Below, in pieces: positions 42,358-53,151 of a DNA stretch of 64,000 nt. The first letter of the stretch is position 1. Every line of letters begins with the position of its first letter. Position numbers and translations under genes: made by a program. Source of the DNA: Macrothele yani (taxonomy: Eukaryota; Arthropoda; Arachnida; Araneae; Macrothelidae). Where the stretch lies: the NCBI GenBank assembly GCA_039090855.1, contig CM077005.1, forward strand, positions 14,423,921-14,487,920, read 5' to 3'. Below the pieces are notes generated by a model that was given only the letters and a program-made list of their open reading frames with translations, did not search any database and was not told where the DNA came from.

Positions 42358-43546
42358 CACAGTTGTATCAGAATAATATGACCATCTACCTAATAATGGG
42401 AATAACCATCCTTAGCCCAGATGACAATGGTGAGACAGTGTGGCATGGATGCAATGAGGCCCTGGAAGGTTGCTGTAGGCACACGCGCCCATTCGGACTA
42501 CAGCAGAGCACAGAGGTCCAGGAGATGACGTGGTGGTGGGTAGGCACGTCGAACCTGTTAATCCAAATAGTCTCACAAATGCACCGTGGGATTGAGGTGG
42601 TGCGATTTCGCTGACCAAGGGAGAACGGACACATCGACATTGTGTTCCTGGAACCAGTCACGCATCCCCTTAGCGACACGGCAGAGCACATTGTCCTGTT
42701 GGTAGACACCGTCACCACCAAGGTAAACGTTCAACATGAAGGGACGCATGTGGTCAGCGAGAATGGACAGGTAGCCATTGGTGTTCAGTGACCCATCCAG
42801 TGGTTCCAGGTCATACCAGGAAAATATCCCCCAGACATGCACACTGTCTCCACCAGCCTGTATTTGATCGACAAGCGTGTCCGGGCGTAGGTTCTAGTGT
42901 GTCTGACGCCGTGTCCGCCACCGCCTATCACTTCTGTGGAGTAGAAACCTCTTTTCATCTGAGAAGGCAACTTTCCCCCACTCTTCCACTGTCCAGTGAC
43001 TGTAGTTCCATGCAAACTGCAGGCATTGTTGCTGATGGACCTGGGTTAACATGGGTGCCTTGATGCAGCATTTACTCTGGAGACCCATGTGTAGCAGGGT
43101 TCGCTGTACTGTTATCAGCGACACGTACCTGGGTATCTCAGCATTCATTTGCGGCACTATTGGGCATCTATTGCCCTTTCCCAGTTGACGGAGGCAACGT
43201 TTTCCTCTGGGATCGATGGCCTTTGTGGCTCAACAGTTATGTTATGACGTCGGAAAGTACTCGGTGTACCAGCGATCCATTCTTGGTACACGCTTACTAC
43301 AGCACCTTGCAAACAGCCCACAAAGTCTGCTGTTTCTGAGATGCTTCCACCCTTGGTGCAGTAGCGATGATCATTCCTTTTTGAATGTCCATCAAATTAC
43401 TACCTCTGCCCATTGTGCTTATGTTACACACTGTGGCTCATCTGTCCTGGCCGGTTGCTTATATATCTGTGTGGTCGACCTTGTCACATGCCTGGGCGGA
43501 TACACCGTGATTCCGGGTGTAGTCTTATTATTCTGATGCAACTGTG
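42358..43546 (-). mobile_element. Tc1-like element, decayed
   Basis: Inverted ends CACAGTTGTATCAGAATAAT and CACAGTTGCATCAGAATAAT with TA at 42356-42357 and 43547-43548. Total 1.19 kb. The minus-strand transposase is in pieces: KVAFSDEKRFLLHRSD (first Asp, 42894-43157), VYQQDNVLCRVAKGM (second Asp), and LNPTVHLW, where Val replaces the catalytic Glu of the usual NPIEHLW. It is inactive. Confidence 0.87.
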
Positions 43547-43548
43547 TA

Positions 43549-43712
43549 CAGTGGAAACCTGGAGTAGCAATGTCATCAACAAAGAGACTTATAAAGCAAT
43601 AAATAATCAACTGAAATGATGAGAAATAATGGGGTTTGTCTTTGAAAAAAAAAAAAAAAAATGTGGGATCTGAGATCTGCAGTCTGCGTAGAGATTGGGA
43701 GGTTAATGCTTG

Positions 43713-43759
<47 letters not shown>

Positions 43760-43896
43760 ATGTAGCAGAGGTATGATCATCATGTGTGGTTTCTTGTGGA
43801 AAGATGAGCAGTCTGACAGATAACATTTACATCAGAGAAAGTTTTGTACCTACAGTTGGAATTGAAACTGCAGATCTTGGTGATTATAGTAACATA
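43549..43896 (+). other. intron sequence with microsatellite
   Basis: A poly(A) run at 43646-43661 and a (GT)n(GA)n microsatellite at 43713-43756. No gene. Confidence 0.55.
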
Positions 43897-45313
43897 CACT
43901 GGCAGAAAGTGAAAAAAGAACACCAAGAAGGAGATGTCTGATACCAACGAAATTTATACAGCATAATAACGGAATACAGAGGATAATGTGATCAAAACAT
44001 TATGGCAAAATATAGCTGTATCTGCTGGTAAACTGAAAAATAACATTTCCATGTAACATGGTTAGTACGAGGTTGAACCGCCATGAACTGCATCACACTG
44101 TGCAATTCTGGCATGGAGTCTGTCGTACAGATGTTGGATGTAAGTTTGGGGTATTGAGTTCCAAGCATCCTCAACCTAGACGCGTAAATCGGGGATGGTC
44201 GTGGCTGGCCGTGGAGACCGGATAAGTCGTTGTCCCATAAAATCCCACACGTGCTGAATGGGGGACAAATCTGGTGGCCATGGAAGTTGTCTCACACCAT
44301 GAAGTGCATGTTGCATTGCACGTGCCGTGTGTGGGCGTGCGTTATCTTGCTGGAAAACACCACGATGGACCGAACTTACAAATGGCACAACAACGAGCTG
44401 AATGATGTTGTTGATGTAGGAGGTGCTGTTTAACGTACCCGGTACAAACGCTAGTTGTGTATGGGAGTGATAGCTGATCGCTCCCCACACCAGGAGACCA
44501 GGTGTAGGCCCTGTGTGTCACTGCCGGATGCAAGAAGGGTGGAGACGCTCCCCTGTGCGTCTGCGAACACGCATACGGCCATCGGAGGCTCCTAAGCAGA
44601 ATCTGCTTTCATCGCTGAACACGACAGATCGCCATTGCGTTCTCCAGTGCAGACGTTGGCCACACCACTGCAGCCGTTCCTGATGGTGGGCTGGAGTCAG
44701 AGGTACACATGTCAGAGGCACACGTGCACGTAGTCCTGTATCCAGTAGACGGTTGCGGATTGTTCGCACAGTCACCTCAGGTGCAACGGCAGCTCGGATT
44801 TGCGTTGCAGTGGATGTTCTGCTTGACAACGCCGCTCTTCTTATGCGTCGATCGGTCCGCTCATCAGTCCGTCTGCGACTCTCGGTTCCACGTCTACTCC
44901 TGTGGCAATGTTCCTCGGACCATCTACGCCACCATCGTACCACCACCGATACTTGCCGTCCAATTCGCTCCGCAATACGGCAATACGACCACCCGGCCTC
45001 GCAGAGTCAGACTAGATGACTTTGCTCAAAGTTCGATAACTGCTGAAATCGTACATGTCTTCCATGTCCAGGCATTGCAGCTTCTTCAGGGTCTTCGCAC
45101 GTGTCTGTACGCCGACGACTGATTACATTCACTTCGCCGTACTCCTTAAATACCACCGACGATAATTTGCATATTATGCTGTTGCGTAAGCGCTCACCGG
45201 TTGGTCCTGAAATTAATATCACACCTACGTAAACTCGACCCCATTAACTTATGTAAATTTCATGATCGTCCGCCAATTCCTTCTTGGTGATCTTTTTTCA
45301 CTTTCCGCCAGTG
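43897..45313 (-). mobile_element. Tc1-like element, nearly complete
   Basis: Inverted ends CACTGGCAGAAAGTGAAAAA and CACTGGCGGAAAGTGAAAAA with TA at 43895-43896 and 45314-45315, total 1417 bp. It is the best-preserved Tc1 copy here: only isolated substitutions separate it from a full reading frame. See the transposase entry. Confidence 0.92.
44060..45073 (-). pseudogene. Tc1 DD34E-type transposase with Glu-to-Gln change and two stops
   Basis: It starts MPGHGRHVRFQQLSNFEQSH at 45073. An in-frame TGA occurs after HLV (about 45005). The paired helix-turn-helix region follows (VVVRWWRRWSEE, TVRTIRNRLLDTGLRAR). The catalytic Asp residues are in VVFSDESRF and VFQQDNARPHTARAM; the third residue, Glu in the usual SPIEHVWD, is Gln (SPIQHVWDFMG). 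A second in-frame TGA is at about 44518-44520. Both stops are single-codon changes without frameshift. The family cuts and pastes DNA at TA; this copy could not. Confidence 0.88.
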
Positions 45314-45315
45314 TA

Positions 45316-46572
45316 TTAGTTCCTGTTACTCCAAATCTTCTAAAGAAATCTCCTAAAGGTAAAGGTGATCTAAAATGTCAGCTGCATTTCAGAGTTAAAG
45401 CAGTAGTGAGCATTTAGGGTAAGACATGCGAGAAAGTTCTGCATCATCCAATATGGTTGGAAAAAGTCACAGCCTAAATTTATTGTGCTTTTGAAAATAA
45501 TTTGAATTTTTAGGGGTTTAATAAAATTAAGTATTTGTTAGACAGGGTTATTTATCACTGCCCAGCTGTGATAGTGCATCCTATGTGCAATATGTGCAAT
45601 ATTTCCAATGTGCAATATTTCCTATGTGCAATATTTCCAATATGTTCTAATGTAAACCCTCTTTTACCTTTGTGTACACATTTGTTTCAGAAAATTGCTG
45701 AAAATCATTTCAGTTTAAGATAAATTAAGAGTGATTAGTCTTCCAGTTTTGTCTCATTCCCTATGCTCCCCTTAAAATATATGCATAACTAACTTCTAAA
45801 ATCCAATTGTTCTTTCAGTTAACTTTATGTAACTGTGTTGTAACAAATGCGCCGTATTCCATTCAAGTAATAGATTCAGTTGCTATCAATCAATAGTCTA
45901 GTGCAGGAGTGGGCTGTGTATGGCATGCGAGCAGCATTTGTCTCATCAAATTATTTCTGTAGGTTGACACTGTATCTAGCAGTGTGAAGAAAAACATCTT
46001 TTTTAAAATTTGATTCACTGTTGTGTAGTAGTTAAATAATTACTGTTTGCTATTTTTAACTGACAGTGATTGTTAGCGATGTATTTATCGCCCCCCTTCC
46101 CAATTTTCAGTGTATGTTTCTTTGTATCCAGTATGTACATACAAGACTTTGATTTGTGCTAGTATAATGCATATGAATCTACATTTAAGTTTGTAGCTAA
46201 AATTATTGCTCTTGCTGGATTAAGCAAGTCTTGATGAAATCAATTTGCTAAACTTTGCTGGGTTAAGCAAACCACTTCATCATACTGTTGGTATGTTTTG
46301 TTTCCATAACTGTATTTAAGATCTTAGGCTCACCCACTTATCATTCATGTACTGTTGCAACTGTGGTACATATAAATATTAGAGTTAAATATTTTCTTAG
46401 TACATGTCTGGTAATTTGACAGCCTGCTTTTTTAGAAAGCATGAACTGCATTTTTAATAAAATTATATTGGTCAGTCAGCCATTACATTATATCATGCAT
46501 GTTTTAAAATAACACTTTTTCAGTAAAAGAATTTGTAGAACTATTATTCATAATTATGTTATCTGTATAAAG
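45316..46572 (+). other. intron sequence before exon 4
   Basis: Short imperfect tandem units (TGTGCAATATTTCCAATG-like) at 45584-45640. Otherwise unremarkable. The acceptor is ATCTGTATAAAG at the end. Confidence 0.5.
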
Positions 46573-46753
46573 GCGTCAAGAAGAAGAAATAATTCGCCAG
46601 GAAGAAGAGGAACAAAGGAAGATGGAAGAAGAGCAGTTGCGTTTATTGGAAGAACACCGCAGACAAGAGGAAGAAAAGTTACGAAAGGCTATTGAGGAAC
46701 AAGAGAGGAAAGAGCAAGAAGAAAAGTTGAAGAGAGAAGAGGATACTCGTTTG
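46573..46753 (+). CDS. MAP7: MAP7/ensconsin-like gene, exon 4 (MAP7 domain core)
   Basis: The exon encodes RQEEEIIRQEEEEQRKMEEE, QLRLLEEHRRQEEEKLRKAI, EEQERKEQEEKLKREEDTRL. It is an almost uninterrupted Glu/Arg/Lys/Gln helix with a heptad-like pattern, continuing exon 3. Phase 2 in (its first G completes AG|G), phase 0 out at TTG|GTAATT. 181 bases keep the frame. The composition alone is common to many coiled coils; the MAP7 call depends on exon 3 and on the order of exons. Confidence 0.85.
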
Positions 46754-47618
46754 GTAATTTGCATTTCATAAAGATATTTGTTGTGGTGGAAAATAACTTC
46801 AGGATTGTAATCATGGTCAAAAATCCATCTGTAGTTCACAAGAGCAATTCCTTATGCACTCCAAATGGTGGGAGTGAGGAGTTCAAGACTGTATGTTTGT
46901 TGTATTTCCTTAAATAAGTATAGAAGAATTCTTTGAATAGAGTTTAGAATCATATGCAGCTGGTTATATTTTGGTTTGCACTGTTTCACTAACAGTAATT
47001 ATTATCTGTTTTTAGATGTGGTAAGAAATTTTAGTTAAAAAAAAATACCTTTATCTCCTTCACTCCTACCCTCCTCAAAAAAAAAAAAAAAAAAAAATAA
47101 ATAAAATAAAATATTTTTTTCAAAGTATTGTTATTCCAGAAATTTAACATCCCGGATATATGCATCAGAAATTTTTATTTGTGGACAATGTGACAATGTT
47201 TAAAAAAAGAGCCATTTTCAAATTCAAAATTTTAGTATTTCAGTCTGTTTATTCATTGTAAATGCTTCTAACATTTGATGACCTAATATGCCTGTATGCT
47301 TTCATTCATTAACAAAAATTGTGTTAACTAAAATGTATTGTGTGTTAAAATTTGGGGTAATTAATGAAATCATTGAAAATAAGTCTTGACCATTGCCAAA
47401 AGGTCAGGAATGCCTTCCAGTTATTAAATAACTCTGAGAATTAGAGGAATACAGGGACTTGTCCTTGCATCAGTCTGAAAATTAACTGTGGAGTTAAAAT
47501 AACTTTTTTAATGTCAGTAGTACTGTCTAGTACAAAACAAAACAAAAAAAGAGGGGAGAGGTTTCATGTTAATATTGCAATGGTTAATTTTTCAGTGCTC
47601 TTACATCACAGCATGATA
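46754..47618 (+). other. intron sequence
   Basis: An A-rich run at 47077-47115. No gene recognised. Confidence 0.5.
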
Positions 47619-47620
47619 TA

Positions 47621-49253
47621 CACTATATTGACAAAAGTCACTGGACACCTAGAAGAGAAACACAACATAGCATTTATTGACATACATTAGTACAGTGTCT
47701 GTCCACCTTTAGCCTTAATGCATGCACTTACCCTTCAAGAAATGCTTTCGACAAGGTTTTGGAACACAGTGATAGGTATGCTCTTCCATTCAGTACATAA
47801 TGCTGCCGCTAACTGTTGCTTAGTAGTAGGCCATGGTTCCAAACTTCCTATGTGGTGCTCTAATTCATCCCATAGGTGCTCTGTGGGATTAAGATCAGGG
47901 CTCTATGCTGGCCAGTCCGCACACGATATGGAATTATCGTCAAATCACGCCATAACAGTCCTTGCTTTTATGGCTTGGTGCATTATCCTGCTAGTACCAA
48001 CAAGGCTCGGTTCCATAGTATTGCCACAGAGTTAGTAGGGCATAATTGTCCAGAATGTCGAGGTAGACTTGCTGGTTAACAGGTTTGTCCATGATAACCA
48101 ATGGGTCCTGACCATACCTAGTGTTCTCCCTAGATTTTTTTACAGATGGGTGGCAAGAAATTTTAGCTGGATGGTACTTTTAATGACCCCTTCCCCAATC
48201 GAGAAAAAAAAAAAAAGATGTTTTGCTTAACACTGTTATATTGTGTGGTAGGCATTAATGTAACATGACATGATAAAACAACACTAGAAAAGTGTACATA
48301 AATGATAAAAAAATGAGTACTTACTAATAAATCATATTTGATACAGATTTCAGCCAGTTTTCATCAATATTTATGCTGTATATGGGAATAAGTTTTCCAT
48401 TCTCACTATTATGTGCATTGTGAAAATTTTCATTAAAAAAATTTTAGCTGGGTGGCAGAGAAAGTTAGCTGGACTGGCCGCCCAGTAAAAAAGGCTCCAG
48501 GGAGAACACTACATACCACAAAAAACACCCCCGCACGAGTACACTGCCAGCTCCAAACTTGTCCGTAGGAATGGTACACTGTAGTAAATAGCAATCCCCT
48601 GGCTGCTGCCATACCCACACACGGCCATCTGACTGATAGATTGTGTATCTGGATTCATCAGTCCATAGGACCAGTTTCCATTGATCTATGGTCCATGATT
48701 AATGTTCTTTGCACCATGCTAAACAACGAGTAGCATTCCGAGTAGAGATGAAAGGCTTATGAGCAGCCGCACGACCACGGTAACCTATGGAATGAAGTTC
48801 TCTGCCCATGGTACGTGTACATACCGAGATTTCAGCATTTTTACTCACCTGTACACAGAGGTCTTGTGCAGTACTCCGCTGATTAGCTGTAACAACTCTC
48901 CTGAGGCTTCGACGTCCTCTATCACTGATTTTCTTTGGTCTGCCGGTACGTTTTGCTGCTTCAGGCACGCCATGTGTCTTCCACTTATTCAGTACATCCA
49001 AAACAGTTGACTTGGGTATGTTTAAATGCCTCTCAGTTTTTCTTATGAACAGCCCACTAATATAACTTTCCTTTCTCAAAGTCAGTTCCCTCCCACCGTG
49101 ACATTTTCACTCAACCTCACAGTGCGATATGATCGCAGTCAGCTGCAGGCTTGTTTTTGTACCGTTTGCAGCTGTACCATTCATCTTAACAATGCAGCGG
49201 ATCCATTCATTTGCTTTTGAATGGGTTGTTCGGTGACTTTTGTCAATATAGTC
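47621..49253 (-). mobile_element. Tc1-like element carrying a small insertion
   Basis: Inverted ends CTATATTGACAAAAGTCAC at both sides. Without the 393-bp insert it is about 1.24 kb. The minus-strand transposase N-terminus (48699-49079) has the helix-turn-helix pair (HLNIPKSTVLDVLNKWKTHG, RTGRPKKISDRGRRSLRR, TRTMGRELHSIGYRGRAAAH KP). The C-terminus reads ELEHHIGSLEPWPTTKQQLA, ...ISRRVSACIKAKGGQTLY. The catalytic middle is damaged and frame-shifted. Confidence 0.85.
48119..48511. mobile_element. 393-bp non-autonomous TIR element with 6-bp duplication
   Basis: The ends are TAGTGTTCTCCCTAG and, reversed, TAGTGTTCTCCCTGG. CATACC flanks both sides (48113-48118 and 48512-48517). Removing the insert restores CTGACCATACCACAAA in the Tc1. 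GGGTGGCAAGAAATTTTAGC and its reverse-like partner GGGTGGCAGAGAAAGTTAGC lie inside the ends. No coding capacity. The 6-bp duplication does not fit the usual 8 bp of hAT. Confidence 0.82.
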
Positions 49254-49389
49254 TGTCATGGCTCATAACACAAAACTGTATTTTTAAGCTGCAAATATTT
49301 CGTGAATTTTCAACTGCAGTTTTCTTGCAAAATTTGTGATTTGGATAGTAGGGAGAATTATGTTCCAGACATACACTGTTAATTTGTTT

Positions 49390-49984
49390 AAAAGTCAATC
49401 ACTGAAGATATTGAAACCTGACCTACAGCCGACCTCAGTAATGTTAGATTTTGAGACAGCGGCGATGAACGCATTTGAAAGGGAATTTCCCAAAATGATT
49501 ATACGTGTTTTTTTCACCTAAGCCAATGCATATGGAGACATTATCAGAGCACAGGTTCACAAGCGAGATATAGTGAAGATGCTGAATTTGCTCTTCAGTT
49601 TCGGTATTTGGCTGCTCTTTCATTTGTACCAGAAGCCGATGTTATAGAAGTGTACAATCAACTGCTGGAGAGTGAGTTTTTCAAACCAACAAAGAAATAT
49701 TTTAGCCTTTGATAAACTATTTCGAAGACATCTGGATAGGATGCATAGATAGAAAGGGAAGGAGAAGGCAACAACGGTTTGCTTTAAAAATATGGAATTG
49801 CTTCTCACTTATTGACGACGATATAACTCGCACTAACAACGCAATGGAAGGATGGCACAACGCTTTTTCTTCACTACTAAACACTACTCATCCAAACATT
49901 TGGAAGTTCATTAAGGCCCTAAAAAAGGAAGAAAACTTGAATCATATGAAAATTAAGAAGTACATTGCAGGCGAAGAACCATAA
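49390..49984 (+). pseudogene. MULE transposase fragment
   Basis: Reading with one or two frame changes gives LQPTSVMLDFETAAMNAFER, FHLSQCIW, LAALSFVPEADVIEVYNQLL, INYFEDIWIG, then WNCFSLIDDDITRTNNAMEG WHNAFSSLLNTTHPNIWKFI. The series DFE..A...F, GCFFHLSQ, LAALSFVP, YFE.T..G and RTNN.(M/V)EGWH is the MULE (Mutator-like) transposase domain. Asp of MLDFE and Glu of MEGWH are presumed catalytic residues and remain. The first third of the domain and the terminal repeats are not found, so this is a fragment. Confidence 0.8.
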
Positions 49985-52528
49985 AGAAAGAAAGTCTTCC
50001 AAGATACTACTTTGAGGATTAAAAATGTTAGCAAAGTTATGAAAACAGAGATGCTTTGGATTATCTTTGAGGAATTGTGCATAACTTTCAGCTGCAAGTG
50101 TAATGACATACAAAACACAACACTCATTGTAATAAAACAAAAACAAAAGGCATATTAAAATGCACCTTAGTTAGCGTATTGATTAAAATGTTGAGTAATA
50201 AATATCTAATGAAATTTTGTCTAGTAAAAATGTAATGAAATGATGTGTAATAAAAGTGTAATGAACTAAAAAAATAAGCGAATAGAAAAGTTGTGTAATA
50301 AAAACAAACAAGTAGTGTTGTTTTCATTACACATCTTTTCCATTAAAAAAAAAAAAAGAAAGATAGAAAGAAGAAAAAAAATAAAGAAAATTATATGTAC
50401 CGGAATGAATTTTATTTGCGCGCTTCCAATTTTCATAGGCATCCAGTTTTTGGTACACCGAATCATGCAATGCCAGTAAAATGTAATAAAAAAATGGAAA
50501 TTCTCTGTTTTTATGTAACCAACAGTTTGCTAAAGTGGAAGGGAGTGAATCATAAGTAGGGAAATAATTTTTGAAAGGTCTCTTTATACTGTACATATTT
50601 TTAGACATAATCTATGTTAAATGTTGTGATTTCATGACTTGGTATGATTTATATAACTGGTGTGTGAAGCATTTTCTCAAACAGTTTTTCAGCATATAAT
50701 CTACAAAAATGCGATGAATGGAATATTTTTGAGCAGAAATCAAAAGGTTTTGCTGGAAACTTTCTTTAATCAATTTTCCACGTAATTATGTCTTGGCACA
50801 TTCTTTGAGTATTGTACAGAAAAATATATGTGTAACCTATTGAAAAAACTTTATAAAAACAAATTGTTCTTTATTCAGTACAGTACTTATTGGGATATTG
50901 ACTATTCAATGATTTGTGGTTGAGATTTTTCAGATGTTGATGGCATTGGATCTTTTCTTTGCTATTTTACTGAATGAGTATCCTTCTTGTTCCTTTGATA
51001 TTATCATCTCTCTCTCTCCGTAGCCTTAGAACTCCAGTAAATCTTTGTCACTCAGTTCTTTTGTATGATAACAATTCATTGAAATCTTTTCTCCCAAGAT
51101 TTAATTCAAGCTCCTTTTCCATTTCCACGAGTTTGTTTCATTATGTTCTTGAAATTCCACAAAGTGAACTTCTTTTTCAAACAGCATTTACATTAAATGT
51201 TGTGATTTCATGCCATGTAGCTTCAGAGCTCTCAACAGTTTTGTTGTAAGTATCTCTTGAACAGCTCCAGAATTACCTCCATAATATTCCGTTCTATTCA
51301 TTAATCGGATTGTTCTTCATACATAATGTTTTGTAAAACTCTGTATGATACTTTGATCTTATAGACCTTATGAGAGAAATTGTGTGTAGAGGCAGTTATA
51401 TTACTTCAGTGTTTTCATGATCACCCAGAGTTGCTGGAACACCTAGACCATTATCATCCAACAACAAGCTAGGTTATTTCTCTTGCAATATTTTTCAACC
51501 TTGTGCAAAATGATGGAAAAAACCAGGCTTCTATTATAAAAAATGACTAGGGTTTGTAAACATTGCTCAAGTTGATTTTCTACCTATAAAACACATGCAC
51601 ATAATTGTTTGACATTGTACACTGAAATAAAAAAAAAAAAAAAAAAAAAGAAAAGAAAGAAATGAAAAGGGTGGTTAGCTCATGATAAACAACAATTGTG
51701 TTCAGTTTGTCACACAATTTCCATCCCTTTAAAAATGTCACCTCTGTTACCAATGGTTAGTTGTACACCATTAGGTGCCCATCTCTGCCCTGCTACCACA
51801 GTGCTTAACAACTTGCAATTTCCGTTTGACATACTGATCAGACTACCTCAATGCATTTGCACTAAATTTGTCTTCTAAAGATAAAATATGTGGCTTAGAT
51901 TTCAAGTTTACATTTCTAATCATGGCATGCCACTGAATCGTCCATTTTCCTTTGACATTCCTCTACTGTTCTCACATCCGTCACTTTTGACCTCTTAATG
52001 GAGTTTATACATTACACTAAACTCTCTTCACGCTGCTAAAAAAAAAAAAAAAAAAAAAAAAAGGAAGGGAATGGCCTGGAAAATATTTAAATACTGTAAA
52101 TGTTTGTGTGTGAAGAAACCAACAATTTCTTAAAGTAATTTGAAAGTATGAAGTATGAAATGCAAAAAAAAAACAAAAAAAAAAACTTTGGATTTAAACT
52201 AATTTAAATTAAACTGTTTGGGAAGAGAGCTGTGAACTATGAAAAAATGTTAAATTTAAATTATTGTGAATAATATTACATATTTATAAAAGTGCAGTGA
52301 TATTCAAGAGAAGAGTGATATACCAATTGCATATAAGAACCACTATTATTAAAAAAAAAATCCTTCATATGAAGTTTTTAGTTTTTGAATGAAAAATAAA
52401 CAAACTTGTTTTAACATCTTAAGAAATTATTATTACAATTCATGAATTTTATTTCTGTATTTGTTATCAGTTTTTCATTCATCTGTTTATTTTTATTCCT
52501 TACCACTAACCAAACTTTTCATTTTAAG
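49985..52528 (+). other. intron sequence before exon 5
   Basis: AT-rich with A-runs (50345, 51630, 52040, 52165). A 20-bp TTAAATGTTGTGATTTCATG occurs at 50617-50636 and again at 51193-51212. Loose TGTAATAAAA/TGTAATGAA units occupy 50190-50310. A 93-codon minus frame at 50327-50608 is not recognised. The acceptor is CATTTTAAG at 52528. Confidence 0.5.
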
Positions 52529-52632
52529 AAAGCAGAGCAAGAAAGAAAAGCGAAGGAAGAAGCTGAGAGGCAGAGGATAGAATTGGAGGAGAAACTGAGA
52601 AAAGAGGAGGAGGAACGTGCCGAGAGAAAAAG
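52529..52632 (+). CDS. MAP7: MAP7/ensconsin-like gene, exon 5 (MAP7 domain, later part)
   Basis: The exon encodes KAEQERKAKEEAERQRIELE and EKLRKEEEERAERKR. EEAERQRIELEEKLRKEEEE continues the MAP7-domain helix and RAERKR approaches its usual end (RKKRVEEIM-type), which should be in the next exon but is not found in the window. Phase 0 in, phase 2 out at AAAAG|GTAATT. It matches the reading frame of exon 4. Confidence 0.85.
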
Positions 52633-53151
52633 GTAATTCAAAATCACTTTTCGACTTTTTCGTTTTGGTAAAGCCTACAATATTCAGAATCAAGAATTTT
52701 TTAGAAAGAAGTAGATGGAACATTTCTTTATTAGTGCAGTGGGGGGAAGAAAGTTCCTCTATGGCTTCCATGAAAACTGTTAGCAAATAACTAATTTTTC
52801 TCTCTATGTGATAATAGCAAGGAAATGTTCACAGTGGCTTTGTCTTGGAGGGGAAAAAAATAAGGTCTTGCATGTGAAAAAAAGTGTCAATTACTGAAAG
52901 ATTTCTTCCACTGTCACCAGCGCAATGAGATTTTTGGGTTCAGTCTAGTGACATCTGATATTCCTGTGTTAATTGATTGAAGGTGGATTGTGTGCAGGAA
53001 ATGGTGATGTGTTCATCATACTATAAGGTGTACTTTGTTTTTAATATTAATTTTCAGTGTTCTATGTATTTTCTCTGATTTTGCATTCCTGTTATGATTG
53101 ATTGTGGTGAAGCAACAGTTCTTGTTAGTGTATTCTAGCTGATGATTTACA
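52633..53151 (+). other. intron sequence
   Basis: Nothing recognised. The next MAP7-domain exon was looked for here and further right (a Lys/Arg start then VE-IM-RTR) without success. Confidence 0.45.

Noticed and set aside
45590..45645. CRISPR-like short repeats
   Set aside because: The units are imperfect, adjacent and without spacers. The genome is eukaryotic.
50327..50608. 93-codon minus-strand frame as a small gene
   Set aside because: It ends in a Phe/Lys-rich stretch from a poly(A) run, and there is no domain, splice context or conservation that I can judge.
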